Positions 16,364-25,056 are shown, counted from the first letter of the stretch. The stretch: DNA of 27,960 nucleotides from an uncultured Lachnospiraceae bacterium (GCA_900553635.1 USDU01000006.1:1-27960); one strand, 5' to 3'. The notes: generated by a model from the letters alone, not told the origin. Translations and numbers: made by a program.

Positions 16364-17383
16364 ATGCGATATCTACGAGACAAAGAATTCAGAATGAGCG
16401 TACTTATATCGGCCTGCGTCGCTGCCATCACGGCAGCGGCAGGCTTTTTCCTTATACGCCAGCAGGCTGCTATGGCCGGATTCCTGCTGGCGGTTTTTGG
16501 CTGTGTACTGGTCATTGCTCTGTGGCTCGCCTTCACCCTGTGCCGCTACCACCGTCTGGAAAAGCTGGCCGCGGACACGGATCGGATGCTTCACGGAGAG
16601 CGGGATCTGAATTTTACCCGGTATCGGGAGGGAGAGCTTGAGATTCTGGCCAATGAGCTGTCGAAGCTGCTGAATCGTCTGAGCGAGCAGGCCGATCATT
16701 TGCAGGCGGAGAAGGTATACTTAAGCGATTCCCTGGCCGATATCTCCCATCAGCTGCGGACGCCCCTGACCTCCCTGAACCTGGTGCTGGCTCGCCTGGG
16801 CCAGGAGACCGACCCGCAGGAGCGTCGCAAGCTCCTCTACGAGGCCGGACAGCTCCAGGGCCGCATCAGCTGGCTGGTGGAGGCTTTGCTTAAAATCTCC
16901 CGTATTGACGCGGGTACCGCGGTCTTTGTACAGGAACAGGTAGAGGTACAGAAACTCATGGATAGCGTGCTGGAGCCCTTCGCCATCCCAATGGAGCTGC
17001 GGGAGCAGCAGGTGAAGCTGGACATTCCGGCAGAGACCGCATTTACCGGGGATTTCTCCTGGAGCTGTGAGGCGGTCAGCAATATTGTAAAAAACTGTAT
17101 GGAGCATGCGGGCGAGGGCGGCGTCCTGACGCTGCGCGCTCAGGAAAATAGCCTCTACACCGAGCTGGTCATCGAGGATAACGGTCCGGGCATCGCTCCG
17201 GAGGATTTGCCGCATCTCTTTGAGCGGTTTTATAAAGGAAAGTGTTCCTTCGGCTCCGGTATCGGCATCGGACTGGCTCTGTCGCGCATGATCATCAAGC
17301 AGCAGAACGGCTCTATCAGGGGCGAGAACCGGGCGGAGGGCGGGGCCCGGTTTACGATTCGCTTCTATAAAGGTATTGTATAA
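16364..17383 (+). CDS. Intramembrane-sensing type histidine kinase
   Basis: Membrane sensor kinase of 339 residues. There are two N-terminal membrane helices (about 12-31 and 38-59) separated by only a few residues, so almost nothing is exposed outside; this is the hallmark of kinases that sense through a partner transporter (BceS-like). A short HAMP-like linker leads to the dimerisation domain with phospho-acceptor H129 in ISHQLRTPL. The ATPase domain has N-box N244, G1 box DNGPGIAP (272-279), F-box F286 and G2 GSGIGIGLAL. The start is ATG 16364, with GGGAGG at 16353-16358 five bases upstream; an in-frame GTG at 16349 would overlap that site. It is paired with the preceding regulator and followed by an ABC transporter. 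Confidence 0.93.
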   Translation: MRYLRDKEFRMSVLISACVAAITAAAGFFLIRQQAAMAGFLLAVFGCVLVIALWLAFTLCRYHRLEKLAADTDRMLHGERDLNFTRYREGELEILANELSKLLNRLSEQADHLQAEKVYLSDSLADISHQLRTPLTSLNLVLARLGQETDPQERRKLLYEAGQLQGRISWLVEALLKISRIDAGTAVFVQEQVEVQKLMDSVLEPFAIPMELREQQVKLDIPAETAFTGDFSWSCEAVSNIVKNCMEHAGEGGVLTLRAQENSLYTELVIEDNGPGIAPEDLPHLFERFYKGKCSFGSGIGIGLALSRMIIKQQNGSIRGENRAEGGARFTIRFYKGIV

Positions 17384-17384
17384 A

Positions 17385-17438
17385 GTGACAAATCTGTCAC
17401 CGGAAAGTCACGCCCCCGTCATCTGTGCCCTGTATACT
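17385..17438 (+). promoter_or_regulatory. Inverted repeat and activator-type promoter before the ABC genes
   Basis: GTGACA-AATC-TGTCAC (17385-17400) is a perfect 6-6 inverted repeat; further GTCAC/GTCA half-sites follow at 17407-17411 and 17418-17421. A TATACT -10 lies at 17433-17438, but the sequence 17 bases upstream has no -35 match. The repeat centre is about 40 bases before the -10, a normal place for an OmpR-type activator. A small CCCAT-AAA-ATGGG hairpin (17442-17454) follows in the leader. Confidence 0.6.
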
Positions 17439-17527
17439 GAACCCATAAAATGGGAAACCGGCCGTCCGGGAGTGCTTCACGAACCACGGAAAGCCCCGCC
17501 GCGCCCATTTCTCAAGAGGAGGCAGAC

Positions 17528-18211
17528 ATGGAAGTCTTAAAAGCAGAACATCTCACCAAAGTATACGGCTCCGGCGAAAACGAAGTGCGGGCCCTGGACG
17601 ACGTATCCTTCTATATCCAGCGTGGCGAATTCGTGGCCATCATCGGCCCTTCCGGATCCGGCAAATCCACCCTGCTCCACATCCTGGGCGGTGTGGACCG
17701 GCCCACCTCGGGCAGAGTCTACCTGGACGGCATTGACGTCTACGGTCAGAACGAGGAGCAGCTGGCCATTTTCCGGCGGCGGGAGGTAGGCCTGATTTAC
17801 CAGTTCTATAACCTGATTCCGGTCCTGAACGTGGTGGAAAATATGACCCTGCCAGTGCAGATGGATGGCCGAAAGGTGGGAGAGGAGCGCCTGCATGAAC
17901 TCCTGAAACTCTTAAACCTGGAAGATCGGAAGAATCATTTGCCCAACCAGCTCTCCGGCGGCCAGCAGCAGCGGGTATCCATCGGAAGAGCCCTGATGAA
18001 CGCCCCGGCCATCGTGCTGGCCGACGAGCCCACAGGCAACCTGGATTCCAGGAACAGTCAGGAAATCATGGAGCTCTTAAAGCTCTCCAACAAAAAATAC
18101 AGCCAGACCCTGGTTATGATCACCCACGACGAAAATCTGGCCCTTCAGGCCGATCGCATCATCGCCATCGAGGATGGCCGTATTGCCAGAGACGAGGTGA
18201 TCCGTCGATGA
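17528..18211 (+). CDS. ABC transporter ATPase, MacB/BceA/LolD-like
   Basis: Nucleotide-binding subunit of 227 residues that powers the adjoining FtsX-type permease. Motifs: Walker A GPSGSGKS (40-47), signature LSGGQQQR (142-149), Walker [12 protein letters not shown] with D166-E167, and the switch His in MITHDE. The start is ATG 17528, with AGAGGAGG at 17515-17522 five bases upstream; an earlier ATG at 17450 lies in the hairpin of the leader and has no site. The stop overlaps the permease start (ATGA at 18208-18211), so translation is coupled. Members of this family next to an intramembrane-sensing kinase usually act in peptide-antibiotic sensing or export. The substrate is not visible in the sequence. 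Confidence 0.93.
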   Translation: MEVLKAEHLTKVYGSGENEVRALDDVSFYIQRGEFVAIIGPSGSGKSTLLHILGGVDRPTSGRVYLDGIDVYGQNEEQLAIFRRREVGLIYQFYNLIPVLNVVENMTLPVQMDGRKVGEERLHELLKLLNLEDRKNHLPNQLSGGQQQRVSIGRALMNAPAIVLADEPTGNLDSRNSQEIMELLKLSNKKYSQTLVMITHDENLALQADRIIAIEDGRIARDEVIRR

Positions 18212-20868
18212 AGAACGCATTTACCAGACTGACGGCGAAAACCCTGAAGGCTAACCGGACCCGGACCATGGTTACGATCATCGGAATCCTGCTGGCTACC
18301 GCCATGTTGACGGCTGTCACTACCTTTATTTCCAGCCTGCAGCACTATATGCTGGAAAATATGATTGCGGAAAACGGAGACTGGCACGGGGAAGCCATGC
18401 AGATTCCGGAGAAAAAGGTGGAAGAGCTGGCCGGAATGAAAGAAGTCACCATGCAGGTCACCTGGCAGGAACTGGGCTACGCTCTGAACGGGATAAAGCC
18501 GTCTTATCATAATAGTTCGGCGCTGCCCTATTACTATGTGGTCGGAATCGACGCGGATTTTGAGAAACAGATGCCTATCCGGGTGACGGAAGGACGACTG
18601 CCGGAAAATGACCGGGAGCTGATTCTGTCAGATCAGGCAAGATGGGCGCTGGAACAGAATGGAACACCGGTGGCGGTAGGCGATACCCTGTCTCTGGATC
18701 TGGGAGAGCGCCTGTTAAACGGCGAACGGTTGGGAGCTGAGAACCCGGTTGTATACAGGGATGAGGAAAATCCGGATGTGGACGCGAGAAAAGAAGAGCT
18801 TCAGATCCGGGAAGCCAGGGAGTACACCGTAGTGGGCTACATGGAGGAGCCGTATTACGGATGGCACAGCGCCGGTTTCCTATGCTTTACCCGGAAAGAT
18901 ACGTCTCCGGTGTCGGATTGCCTCTATACCAGCTTTTTTAAGCTGAAAAAGGGCAGGGACATCTATGAGTTTACCGATGCGTATCTGAACGATTATAGCG
19001 TTACCTATAACAGCGAGCTTCTTCGGACACAGGGAATCTCTGCGAATCGCGCGTTTATGCGTCTGCTTTACGGCATGTCCGTGATCCTGATTCTTCTGAT
19101 TATGACGGGAGGCGTATCCCTGGTGTATAATTCCTTCGCCATCTCGGTCAGCGACCGGACAAAGCAGTTTGGTCTGTTGGTGTCCATCGGCGCGACGCCC
19201 CGGCAGCTGCGGAGCATGGTATACCGGGAAGCGCTGATTTTAAGCAGCATCGGAATTCCTTTCGGCATCCTGTCCGGCATTGCGGGAATTGGCGTGGCCC
19301 TTTCCCTTACCTCCGGATCCTTTCGATATATTTATGAGGGAGAGATTCCCATGCGGGTTTACGTGTCCTGGCCGGCCCTTCTGACTGCGGCGTTGACGGC
19401 CCTTATGACCGTATTGATTTCCGCCTGGATTCCGGCCAGACGGGCAGCGAAGATTCCGCCCATGGAAGCCATCCGACTTTCCCGGGATATCCGGATTTCC
19501 GGACGGGAACAAAAAAGAACCCGCAAAACAGACCGCCTCAGTCAGAAGCTGTTCGGGCTGCCCGCAGGTCTGGCGAACCGGTATTTTTCCAGGGCGAAGA
19601 AGCAGTACCGGGCGACGGTGCTGTCCCTGTTTATCAGCATTGTGCTCTTTGTGTCGGCCAGCGCCTATTCCACCTATCTGAAAAAGAGTCTGTTCGATGC
19701 GAAGGCGGTGCCGGAATATGACGTGTCGGTCTACGGCGTGCATGATCCAAAGCTTCGGCAGGAAATCGCGTCTGTGGACGGCGTGGAGCAGGCCCTGTAT
19801 GTGCAGGAATGTTATCCGGATATTCTCTTGAAGCCGGAGCAGATGGATGAAAGCGCCAGGAAAGAGCTCTGGGAAATGGAGAAAGATGAGAACGGCTATC
19901 TTCACCTGGACGGAGAACTGCTTGTGCTTTCCGATGAAGACTATGAGAAATGGCTGCTTTCCGCAGGGCTCGCGGTGCCGGAGGAAAAGGACGGACAGAT
20001 ACCGCTGATCATTGGAAATGAGGTCCGGGCCTATCATTCTGCCACAGGCCGTTATCAGACTGTGAAAACCCTGAAATCTGCCGGGGAACCGGTGACGGTT
20101 GCTTTTACCGATTATACCGCATGGCAGGAGGCCCAGGAAGAAGCGGACGGAGGTCAGGTGGATCAGGAGCCTTATCAGATTTTTGTCACAGGCTATGCGG
20201 CAAAACTGGTAGAAAGCGGTCCCATGAATCTCTTTGCCGGTGATATGGGACTGGGCATGGTAGTGTCAAAAAGCCAGCTTGCATCGATACTCGGAGAAAA
20301 ACTGGAAAGCTGTCTGCCCCGAGGCTGTGTGTATCTGAAGGCTGCGAACCATCAGAAGGTGGCAGAGGAGCTGAATAAACTGATAGAAACGGTAGATACG
20401 GAAGAGTATCTCTATGTAAATGACGCGGCCCAGGAGCTTCGCGGCATGAAGAGCATGCTGATGACTGTCGATATCTTTGCCTATGGCTTCATCGCCCTCA
20501 TCTCCCTGATTGCGGCGGCCAATGTGTTCAACACCATTTCCACGGGCTTTCTGCTGCGCCGGAGGGAGTTCGCGGTGCTGACCTCCGTAGGCATGACGCC
20601 AAAGGAAATGAACCGGATGCTCAGCTACGAATGTGTCCTTTACGGACTGAAAGCGCTGTTTTACGGCCTGCCGGTGTCCCTTCTGGTGACCTGGGTCATC
20701 TACCGGGTGGTGGGATCCGGTATGGATACGGAATTCTATGTACCGGCGGCAAGTATCGTGGTTGTGATAGCCAGCGTATTTCTGGTGGTATTTTCCACCA
20801 TGCTGTATGCGAAAAGCAAGCTCCGGAAGGCTAATATCATAGACAGTATCCGGCAGGAAAGTCTGTAA
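18208..20868 (+). CDS. FtsX-type ABC permease with two extracellular domains
   Basis: Membrane subunit of 886 residues working with the preceding ATPase. Predicted topology is a duplicated FtsX unit: TM1 (20-43), extracellular domain 1 (about 44-285), TM2-4 (287-311, 341-365, 387-410), cytoplasmic linker rich in Arg/Lys, TM5 (468-490), extracellular domain 2 (about 491-750), and TM6-8 (751-780, 812-832, 846-868). The cytoplasmic loops TKQFGLLVSIGATPRQL and RREFAVLTSVGMTPKEM are paired FtsX signatures, showing the two halves are related. Eight helices with two large outer domains distinguishes it from ten-helix BceB permeases of about 650 residues, although the neighbouring kinase looks Bce-like. 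No lipobox or truncation is seen. A role in transport or mechanotransmission rather than uptake is inferred. Confidence 0.9.
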   Translation: MKNAFTRLTAKTLKANRTRTMVTIIGILLATAMLTAVTTFISSLQHYMLENMIAENGDWHGEAMQIPEKKVEELAGMKEVTMQVTWQELGYALNGIKPSYHNSSALPYYYVVGIDADFEKQMPIRVTEGRLPENDRELILSDQARWALEQNGTPVAVGDTLSLDLGERLLNGERLGAENPVVYRDEENPDVDARKEELQIREAREYTVVGYMEEPYYGWHSAGFLCFTRKDTSPVSDCLYTSFFKLKKGRDIYEFTDAYLNDYSVTYNSELLRTQGISANRAFMRLLYGMSVILILLIMTGGVSLVYNSFAISVSDRTKQFGLLVSIGATPRQLRSMVYREALILSSIGIPFGILSGIAGIGVALSLTSGSFRYIYEGEIPMRVYVSWPALLTAALTALMTVLISAWIPARRAAKIPPMEAIRLSRDIRISGREQKRTRKTDRLSQKLFGLPAGLANRYFSRAKKQYRATVLSLFISIVLFVSASAYSTYLKKSLFDAKAVPEYDVSVYGVHDPKLRQEIASVDGVEQALYVQECYPDILLKPEQMDESARKELWEMEKDENGYLHLDGELLVLSDEDYEKWLLSAGLAVPEEKDGQIPLIIGNEVRAYHSATGRYQTVKTLKSAGEPVTVAFTDYTAWQEAQEEADGGQVDQEPYQIFVTGYAAKLVESGPMNLFAGDMGLGMVVSKSQLASILGEKLESCLPRGCVYLKAANHQKVAEELNKLIETVDTEEYLYVNDAAQELRGMKSMLMTVDIFAYGFIALISLIAAANVFNTISTGFLLRRREFAVLTSVGMTPKEMNRMLSYECVLYGLKALFYGLPVSLLVTWVIYRVVGSGMDTEFYVPAASIVVVIASVFLVVFSTMLYAKSKLRKANIIDSIRQESL

Positions 20869-20915
20869 GGAAATGTCAGATCATAAGTTTTTTAGAAAAG
20901 TTTATGGAATCTTCA

Positions 20916-20944
20916 TTGATTCTTCCGGCGTAAAATGCTATTCT
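20916..20944 (+). promoter_or_regulatory. Predicted promoter of ftsH
   Basis: TTGATT (20916-20921), a 17-base spacer and TATTCT (20939-20944). A 6-bp inverted repeat CGGCGT/ACGCCG (20926-20931 and 20958-20963) flanks the -10, possibly a regulatory site. The predicted leader is about 120 bases. Confidence 0.5.
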
Positions 20945-20982
20945 TCTTAACATGAAAACGCCGAATGAGAGAGTTTGGCTCT

Positions 20983-21048
20983 GCGGCTGCGAAGCATGCG
21001 TAAGGAGCTGCCGGTGGCAGGTCCTGAAGAAGGACATGCTTCCGCCGC
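20983..21048 (+). ncRNA. Structured three-way-junction leader RNA before ftsH
   Basis: Outer stem GCGGC (20983-20987) with GCCGC (21044-21048), continued by GAAGCAT (20991-20997) with ATGCTTC (21036-21042). This encloses CTGCC-GGT-GGCAG (21008-21020) and GTCCT-GAAGA-AGGAC (21021-21035), with an unpaired CGTAAGGAG-containing strand between. 22 base pairs in 66 bases are well above what a random leader shows. It ends about 24 bases before the ftsH start. I cannot match it to a riboswitch class I know. Confidence 0.55.
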
Positions 21049-21072
21049 ATTTTATTATGACAGGAGATAGCG

Positions 21073-22917
21073 ATGAAAGAAGTCAAGAACAACAAGAAAC
21101 CATTTATTTTTTATTACACCATCGTGATAGTGATCATGATTCTGTTAAATATGTTTGTCTTCCCGAGGGTTTTGAGCCCTACGGTGAAAGAAGTAGGCTA
21201 CGACACTTTCCTGACCATGTTGGATAAGAAAGAAATCCAGCAGGTTCAGGTGGAGGATAATCAGATCATCTTTTCCGACAATGCGGATCCGGTAAACTAC
21301 TATAAGACCGGCGTCTTCAACGACCCGGATCTGGTGAACCGTCTCCAGGACGCGGGCGTAGAATTCGGTACGGAGATCGTGGAGGAGGCCTCCCCCTGGA
21401 TGTCCCTTCTGGTCTCCATGGTGCCTTTTATCATCATGATTGTCATCGGCCAGATGCTGATGAAGAACCTGAACAAGAAAATGGGCGGCATGATGGGCGG
21501 CAACGCCATGACCTTCGGCAAGAGCAACGCCAAGATTTATGTGGAGTCCACCACTGGCATCAAATTCTCCGATGTGGCGGGCGAGGATGAGGCCAAGGAG
21601 ATTCTGACCGAGATCGTAGACTTCCTGCACAACCCGGCCAAGTATACGGAGATCGGCGCCACTATGCCGAAGGGCGCACTGCTTGTAGGCCCTCCGGGAA
21701 CCGGTAAAACGTTGCTTGCAAAGGCGGTAGCAGGCGAGGCCAACGTGCCTTTCTTCTCCATTTCCGGTTCAGAATTCGTCGAGATGTTCGTGGGTATGGG
21801 CGCGGCCAAGGTCCGGGATCTGTTCCAGCAGGCCAATGAGAAGGCTCCCTGTATCGTTTTCATCGACGAGATTGATACCATCGGTAAGAAGCGTGACGGT
21901 GGCGGTATGGGCGGCAACGACGAGCGGGAGCAGACCCTGAACCAGCTGCTGACCGAGATGGACGGCTTTGATGGCCGGAAAGGTGTTATGATTCTGGCGG
22001 CGACGAACCGTCCGGATTCCCTGGATCCGGCCCTGCTTCGTCCGGGCCGGTTCGACCGACGGGTTCCGGTAGAACTGCCTGATCTAAAGGGCCGCGAGGA
22101 TATCCTGAAGGTTCACGCCAAAAAGGTTCATATGAGCGAAAGCGTGGATTTCAATGCCATTGCCCGGGCGGCAGCAGGCGCTTCCGGCGCGGAGTTGGCC
22201 AATATCATCAACGAGGCGGCTCTGCGCGCGGTACGCCAGAACCGGAAATTTGTGACCCAGAGTGATCTGGAGGAGAGTGTGGAGGTGGTCATCGCAGGCT
22301 ACCAGAAGAAGAACAAGGTACTCTCCGATAAGGAGAAGCTGATTGTCTCCTATCATGAGGTAGGACACGCCCTGGTGGCGGCACTTCAGACCCATTCCGC
22401 CCCGGTTCACAAGATTACCATTATCCCCCGTACCTCGGGCGCGCTCGGTTACACCATGCAGGTGGAATCCGGCGAGCATAACCTGATGACGAAAGAAGAA
22501 ATCGAGAACAAGATTGCCACCTTTACCGGCGGCCGGGTGGCCGAGGAGCTGGTATTCCATTCCATCACCACCGGCGCGTCCAATGATATCGAGCAGGCTA
22601 CGAAGCTGGCGAGAGCCATGATTACCCGTTTTGGTATGAATGACGAGTTCGATATGGTGGCCATGGAGACTGTCAGCAACCAGTATTTGGGCGGCGACAC
22701 TTCCCTGGCATGCTCACCGGAGACTGCGACATTGATAGATAAAAAGGTGGTAGAAGTCGTGAAGGCCGAGCATGAGAAGGCCAGAAAGCTCCTGAGTGAG
22801 AATATGCCGAAGCTCCATGAGATCGCCAAATTCCTGTACGAGAAGGAGACCATCACCGGCGAAGAATTCATGGAAATTCTGAACCGGAAGGAAGCAGCGC
22901 CGGCAGAAACTGAGTAA
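21073..22917 (+). CDS. ftsH: ATP-dependent zinc metalloprotease FtsH
   Basis: Membrane-bound AAA protease that degrades damaged or regulatory membrane and cytosolic proteins as a hexamer. It has 614 residues: TM1 (about 11-31), a short extracellular domain (32-108), TM2 (about 110-130), Walker A GPPGTGKT (206-213), Walker B VFIDEID, second region of homology [21 protein letters not shown] broken by normal spacing, zinc site HEVGH (H428, E429, H432; commonly HEAGH), and the downstream Asp ligand in the GASNDIEQA helix. The start is ATG 21073 with CAGGAG upstream. It stands alone with its own promoter, leader structure and terminator, rather than beside tilS and hpt as the housekeeping copy often is in Firmicutes. 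It may therefore be an additional paralogue; that is inference. Confidence 0.95.
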   Translation: MKEVKNNKKPFIFYYTIVIVIMILLNMFVFPRVLSPTVKEVGYDTFLTMLDKKEIQQVQVEDNQIIFSDNADPVNYYKTGVFNDPDLVNRLQDAGVEFGTEIVEEASPWMSLLVSMVPFIIMIVIGQMLMKNLNKKMGGMMGGNAMTFGKSNAKIYVESTTGIKFSDVAGEDEAKEILTEIVDFLHNPAKYTEIGATMPKGALLVGPPGTGKTLLAKAVAGEANVPFFSISGSEFVEMFVGMGAAKVRDLFQQANEKAPCIVFIDEIDTIGKKRDGGGMGGNDEREQTLNQLLTEMDGFDGRKGVMILAATNRPDSLDPALLRPGRFDRRVPVELPDLKGREDILKVHAKKVHMSESVDFNAIARAAAGASGAELANIINEAALRAVRQNRKFVTQSDLEESVEVVIAGYQKKNKVLSDKEKLIVSYHEVGHALVAALQTHSAPVHKITIIPRTSGALGYTMQVESGEHNLMTKEEIENKIATFTGGRVAEELVFHSITTGASNDIEQATKLARAMITRFGMNDEFDMVAMETVSNQYLGGDTSLACSPETATLIDKKVVEVVKAEHEKARKLLSENMPKLHEIAKFLYEKETITGEEFMEILNRKEAAPAETE

Positions 22918-22954
22918 AATTTTATTCGAAACTTATATAATAGGAAGAAATCCG

Positions 22955-23002
22955 AAACAGGCGTCCGGACAGAAAAATAATTACTGTCCGAACGCCTGTT
23001 TT
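22955..23002 (+). terminator. Intrinsic terminator after ftsH
   Basis: AAACAGGCGT (22955-22964) pairs with ACGCCTGTTT (22992-23001), and CGGACAG (22966-22972) with CTGTCCG (22984-22990), across one C/A mismatch. The loop is A/T-rich and a T-run closes it. Confidence 0.88.
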
Positions 23003-23003
23003 A

Positions 23004-23012
23004 TGCTATAAT
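23004..23012 (+). promoter_or_regulatory. Extended -10 promoter for the MBL/NYN pair
   Basis: TGCTATAAT is an extended -10 with a perfect TATAAT (23007-23012). It starts 2 bases after the ftsH terminator. The -35 position falls in the terminator stem and does not match the consensus, as extended -10 promoters allow. Confidence 0.6.
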
Positions 23013-23062
23013 GGAAAAGTATATGAAAAAGAGTATGAAAACAGGGAGCAAAACAGGACATT

Positions 23063-23998
23063 ATGGCACGAGGCAGAAGAGGAAAAGGAAAAAATCAGGC
23101 GAAGAGGTTCCTGCTGGCGGTGATCGCCCTGGTACTGGCGGCAGTCTATCCGGTGCAGGAGCAACTGACAAAGGAGACGGGCGGAGCGGGCGTTTCAGAT
23201 GGATCCACCCTGGAGGTACATTATCTGGACATCGGACAGGGCGATTGTACCCTGATCCGACAGGGCAGCCACGCTATGCTTATTGACGCAGGCAACAACA
23301 GCAAAGGAACCCAGGTACAGGCATACCTGGAAAATCAGGGAATCGATCATCTGGACTATGTTATCGGAACCCATCCGGACGCGGATCACATCGGCGGCCT
23401 GGATGTGATTATTTACAAGTTCGACTGCGATGAGGTGTGGATGCCCGATTACAGCAAGGATACCCGGACTTACGATGATGTGATTCAGGCAGTGAAGGCC
23501 AAAGATTACCAGATTACCCACCCGAAAGCGGGAGACGAATATGCGTTGGGCGAGGCCCGGGTGACAGTGGTATGTCCGGTAAAAGACAGCTACGGCAGTA
23601 ACGCCAATGATTATTCCATCGGTGTGCGGGTGCAGTTCGGTGAGAACAGCTTTTTATTTACAGGGGACGCCGAGGAGCATTCCGAGGAAGACATGACAGC
23701 CAGCGGGGAGAATCTGAATGCGGACGTTTACAAAGCAGCCCATCATGGCAGCCGTACCGCCAATACGGAGGACTTTTTAAAAGCCGTCGATCCGCAGTAT
23801 GTGGTCTTCAGCTGCGGTGAGGGGAACACCTACGGACACCCCCATGCGGAGGTTTTAAACCGTCTCCGGGAAATGGGAATTCAAATTTTTCGGACGGATG
23901 ATCAGGGTACTATAGTGGCCGTGTCAGACGGACAAACGATCGTGTTCAACGCATCCCCGTCGGATAACTGGACGCCGGGAGAACCGAAAGGAAAGTAG
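23063..23998 (+). CDS. ComEC-like metallo-beta-lactamase-fold protein, membrane-anchored or secreted
   Basis: Predicted hydrolase of 311 residues resembling the C-terminal MBL domain of ComEC/Rec2 but without the channel part. A basic N terminus (RGRRGKGKNQAKR) is followed by one hydrophobic helix (16-30), so the enzyme likely faces outside, held by the helix or released. Metal-site motifs: THPDADH (103-109, the H-x-D-x-D-H form seen in ComEC rather than H-x-H-x-D-H), D202 in FTGDAEE, AAHHGS (225-230) and GHPH (258-261). The opening LDIGQGDCTLI is also ComEC-like. ATG 23063 has AGGA at 23055-23058. Free-standing proteins of this sort are common in Clostridia; substrates (DNA, phosphodiester or lactone) are not established here. 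It is 11 bases from the next gene, in one transcript. Confidence 0.88.
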   Translation: MARGRRGKGKNQAKRFLLAVIALVLAAVYPVQEQLTKETGGAGVSDGSTLEVHYLDIGQGDCTLIRQGSHAMLIDAGNNSKGTQVQAYLENQGIDHLDYVIGTHPDADHIGGLDVIIYKFDCDEVWMPDYSKDTRTYDDVIQAVKAKDYQITHPKAGDEYALGEARVTVVCPVKDSYGSNANDYSIGVRVQFGENSFLFTGDAEEHSEEDMTASGENLNADVYKAAHHGSRTANTEDFLKAVDPQYVVFSCGEGNTYGHPHAEVLNRLREMGIQIFRTDDQGTIVAVSDGQTIVFNASPSDNWTPGEPKGK

Positions 23999-24009
23999 AG
24001 GAAGAGGCA

Positions 24010-24987
24010 ATGGAACAGATAGAAGATAAGAAACAATTCGCGGTGCTGATCGATTCAGATAATATCAGCGCAAAGTACGCGGCAAGCATTTTTAATGAGA
24101 TTGAGAACTACGGATACGCGTCCTTCCGGCGGATTTACGGCAACTGGTCCGGTAAGTCCAATGGGTGGAAGGAGCAGGTGCTTCTGGAGAATTCCATCAC
24201 GCCGGTCCAGCAGTTTTCCTATACCACAGGCAAAAACTCCACCGACATGGCCATGGTCATCGACGCCATGGATATCCTGTATTCGGGCAAGGTGGACGGC
24301 TTCTGCCTGGTGACCAGCGACAGTGATTTTACCCGTCTGGCCATGCGCCTTCGGGAGGAAAATATGTACGTCATCGGTATGGGGGAATCCAAGACGCCCA
24401 TGGCCCTGACCAAGGCCTGCAATAAATTTATTCACCTGAATCTCATCAATAAGCAAGTGGGTGACGTGGAGACAATGTCCGCCATAAGCGGACAAAAGAA
24501 GGGAAGCAAGGCGGCAGAGGAGGAGCATACCAGTGCGGTGACGCCTCTTTCACAGATTGAGGACGCTATGATCTCCATCATCAACGACAATGAGAACAAG
24601 GGCAAAATTACGTATCTGGGCGAGCTGGGCAGCCGTCTGAACGATCGGTTTACGGATTTTGACGTACGTAATTACGGTTACACGAAACTGATGGTATTCC
24701 TGAAAGATACCTGCCCGAGGCTGTTCCTCTATCAGCTGGATTCGGCCTGGGCGGTGGGCCTGAACGATCAGTTAGACCGGGAAAAGCTGGAACAGGAGAT
24801 TCGGGTATTCATTCAGAAAAACGGCGGGCAGGTGGACAATCTGTCCCTGATTTACGAGGAGATTCACAAAAAGCACAGTTCCTTTGATATCAAGGATTAT
24901 GGTTACAGCCGCCTGTCCAGCTTCCTGCGCAGCATCCGTTCCCTTTCGGTCAGCGGCAACAGCGTCAGTATCCGGGAGAAAAAATAG
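24010..24987 (+). CDS. NYN-domain putative ribonuclease with two LOTUS (OST-HTH) domains
   Basis: Predicted cytoplasmic RNA-processing protein of 325 residues. The N-terminal NYN/PIN-like domain (about 8-145) shows the acidic cluster D15, D17 (LIDSDNIS), D79 and D85 (STDMAMVIDAMD), and D104, D106 (VTSDSDF), as expected for metal-dependent RNases of the LabA/DUF88 group. A Lys/Glu/Ala-rich linker is followed by two helical LOTUS domains (about 180-250 and 258-320), each with the repeated signature FD[VI][RK][ND]YGY[TS][KR]L..FL. LOTUS domains bind RNA, including G-rich RNA, in characterised proteins. GAGGAAGAGG precedes ATG 24010. It is co-transcribed with the MBL gene. The target RNA is unknown. 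Confidence 0.9.
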   Translation: MEQIEDKKQFAVLIDSDNISAKYAASIFNEIENYGYASFRRIYGNWSGKSNGWKEQVLLENSITPVQQFSYTTGKNSTDMAMVIDAMDILYSGKVDGFCLVTSDSDFTRLAMRLREENMYVIGMGESKTPMALTKACNKFIHLNLINKQVGDVETMSAISGQKKGSKAAEEEHTSAVTPLSQIEDAMISIINDNENKGKITYLGELGSRLNDRFTDFDVRNYGYTKLMVFLKDTCPRLFLYQLDSAWAVGLNDQLDREKLEQEIRVFIQKNGGQVDNLSLIYEEIHKKHSSFDIKDYGYSRLSSFLRSIRSLSVSGNSVSIREKK

Positions 24988-25026
24988 CGGCAAATATCCG
25001 GAAAATAAAACAGCTGGAAAAAGCGC

Positions 25027-25056
25027 TTGACAAAATGAATTTTGCGGGGGTAAGAT
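25027..25056 (+). promoter_or_regulatory. Predicted promoter of livJ
   Basis: A consensus TTGACA (25027-25032), an 18-base spacer and TAAGAT (25051-25056). A small CCGTA-GGAT-TACGG hairpin (25081-25094) follows in the leader, 10 bases before the AGGAGG. No clear terminator separates this promoter from the NYN gene. Confidence 0.65.

Noticed and set aside
17450..17527. N-terminal extension of the ABC ATPase
   Set aside because: The ATG lies in a hairpin of the leader without a ribosome site; AGAGGAGG supports ATG 17528.
20887..20901. CodY-box-like match before ftsH
   Set aside because: 11 of 15 matches in an A/T-rich stretch and no metabolic reason; treated as a chance match.
20952..21227. 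Small + strand frame in the ftsH leader (Cys- and Trp-containing), a possible leader peptide
   Set aside because: No ribosome site before its ATG, it overlaps the ftsH start by a long stretch in another frame, and the base composition is explained by the RNA stems.
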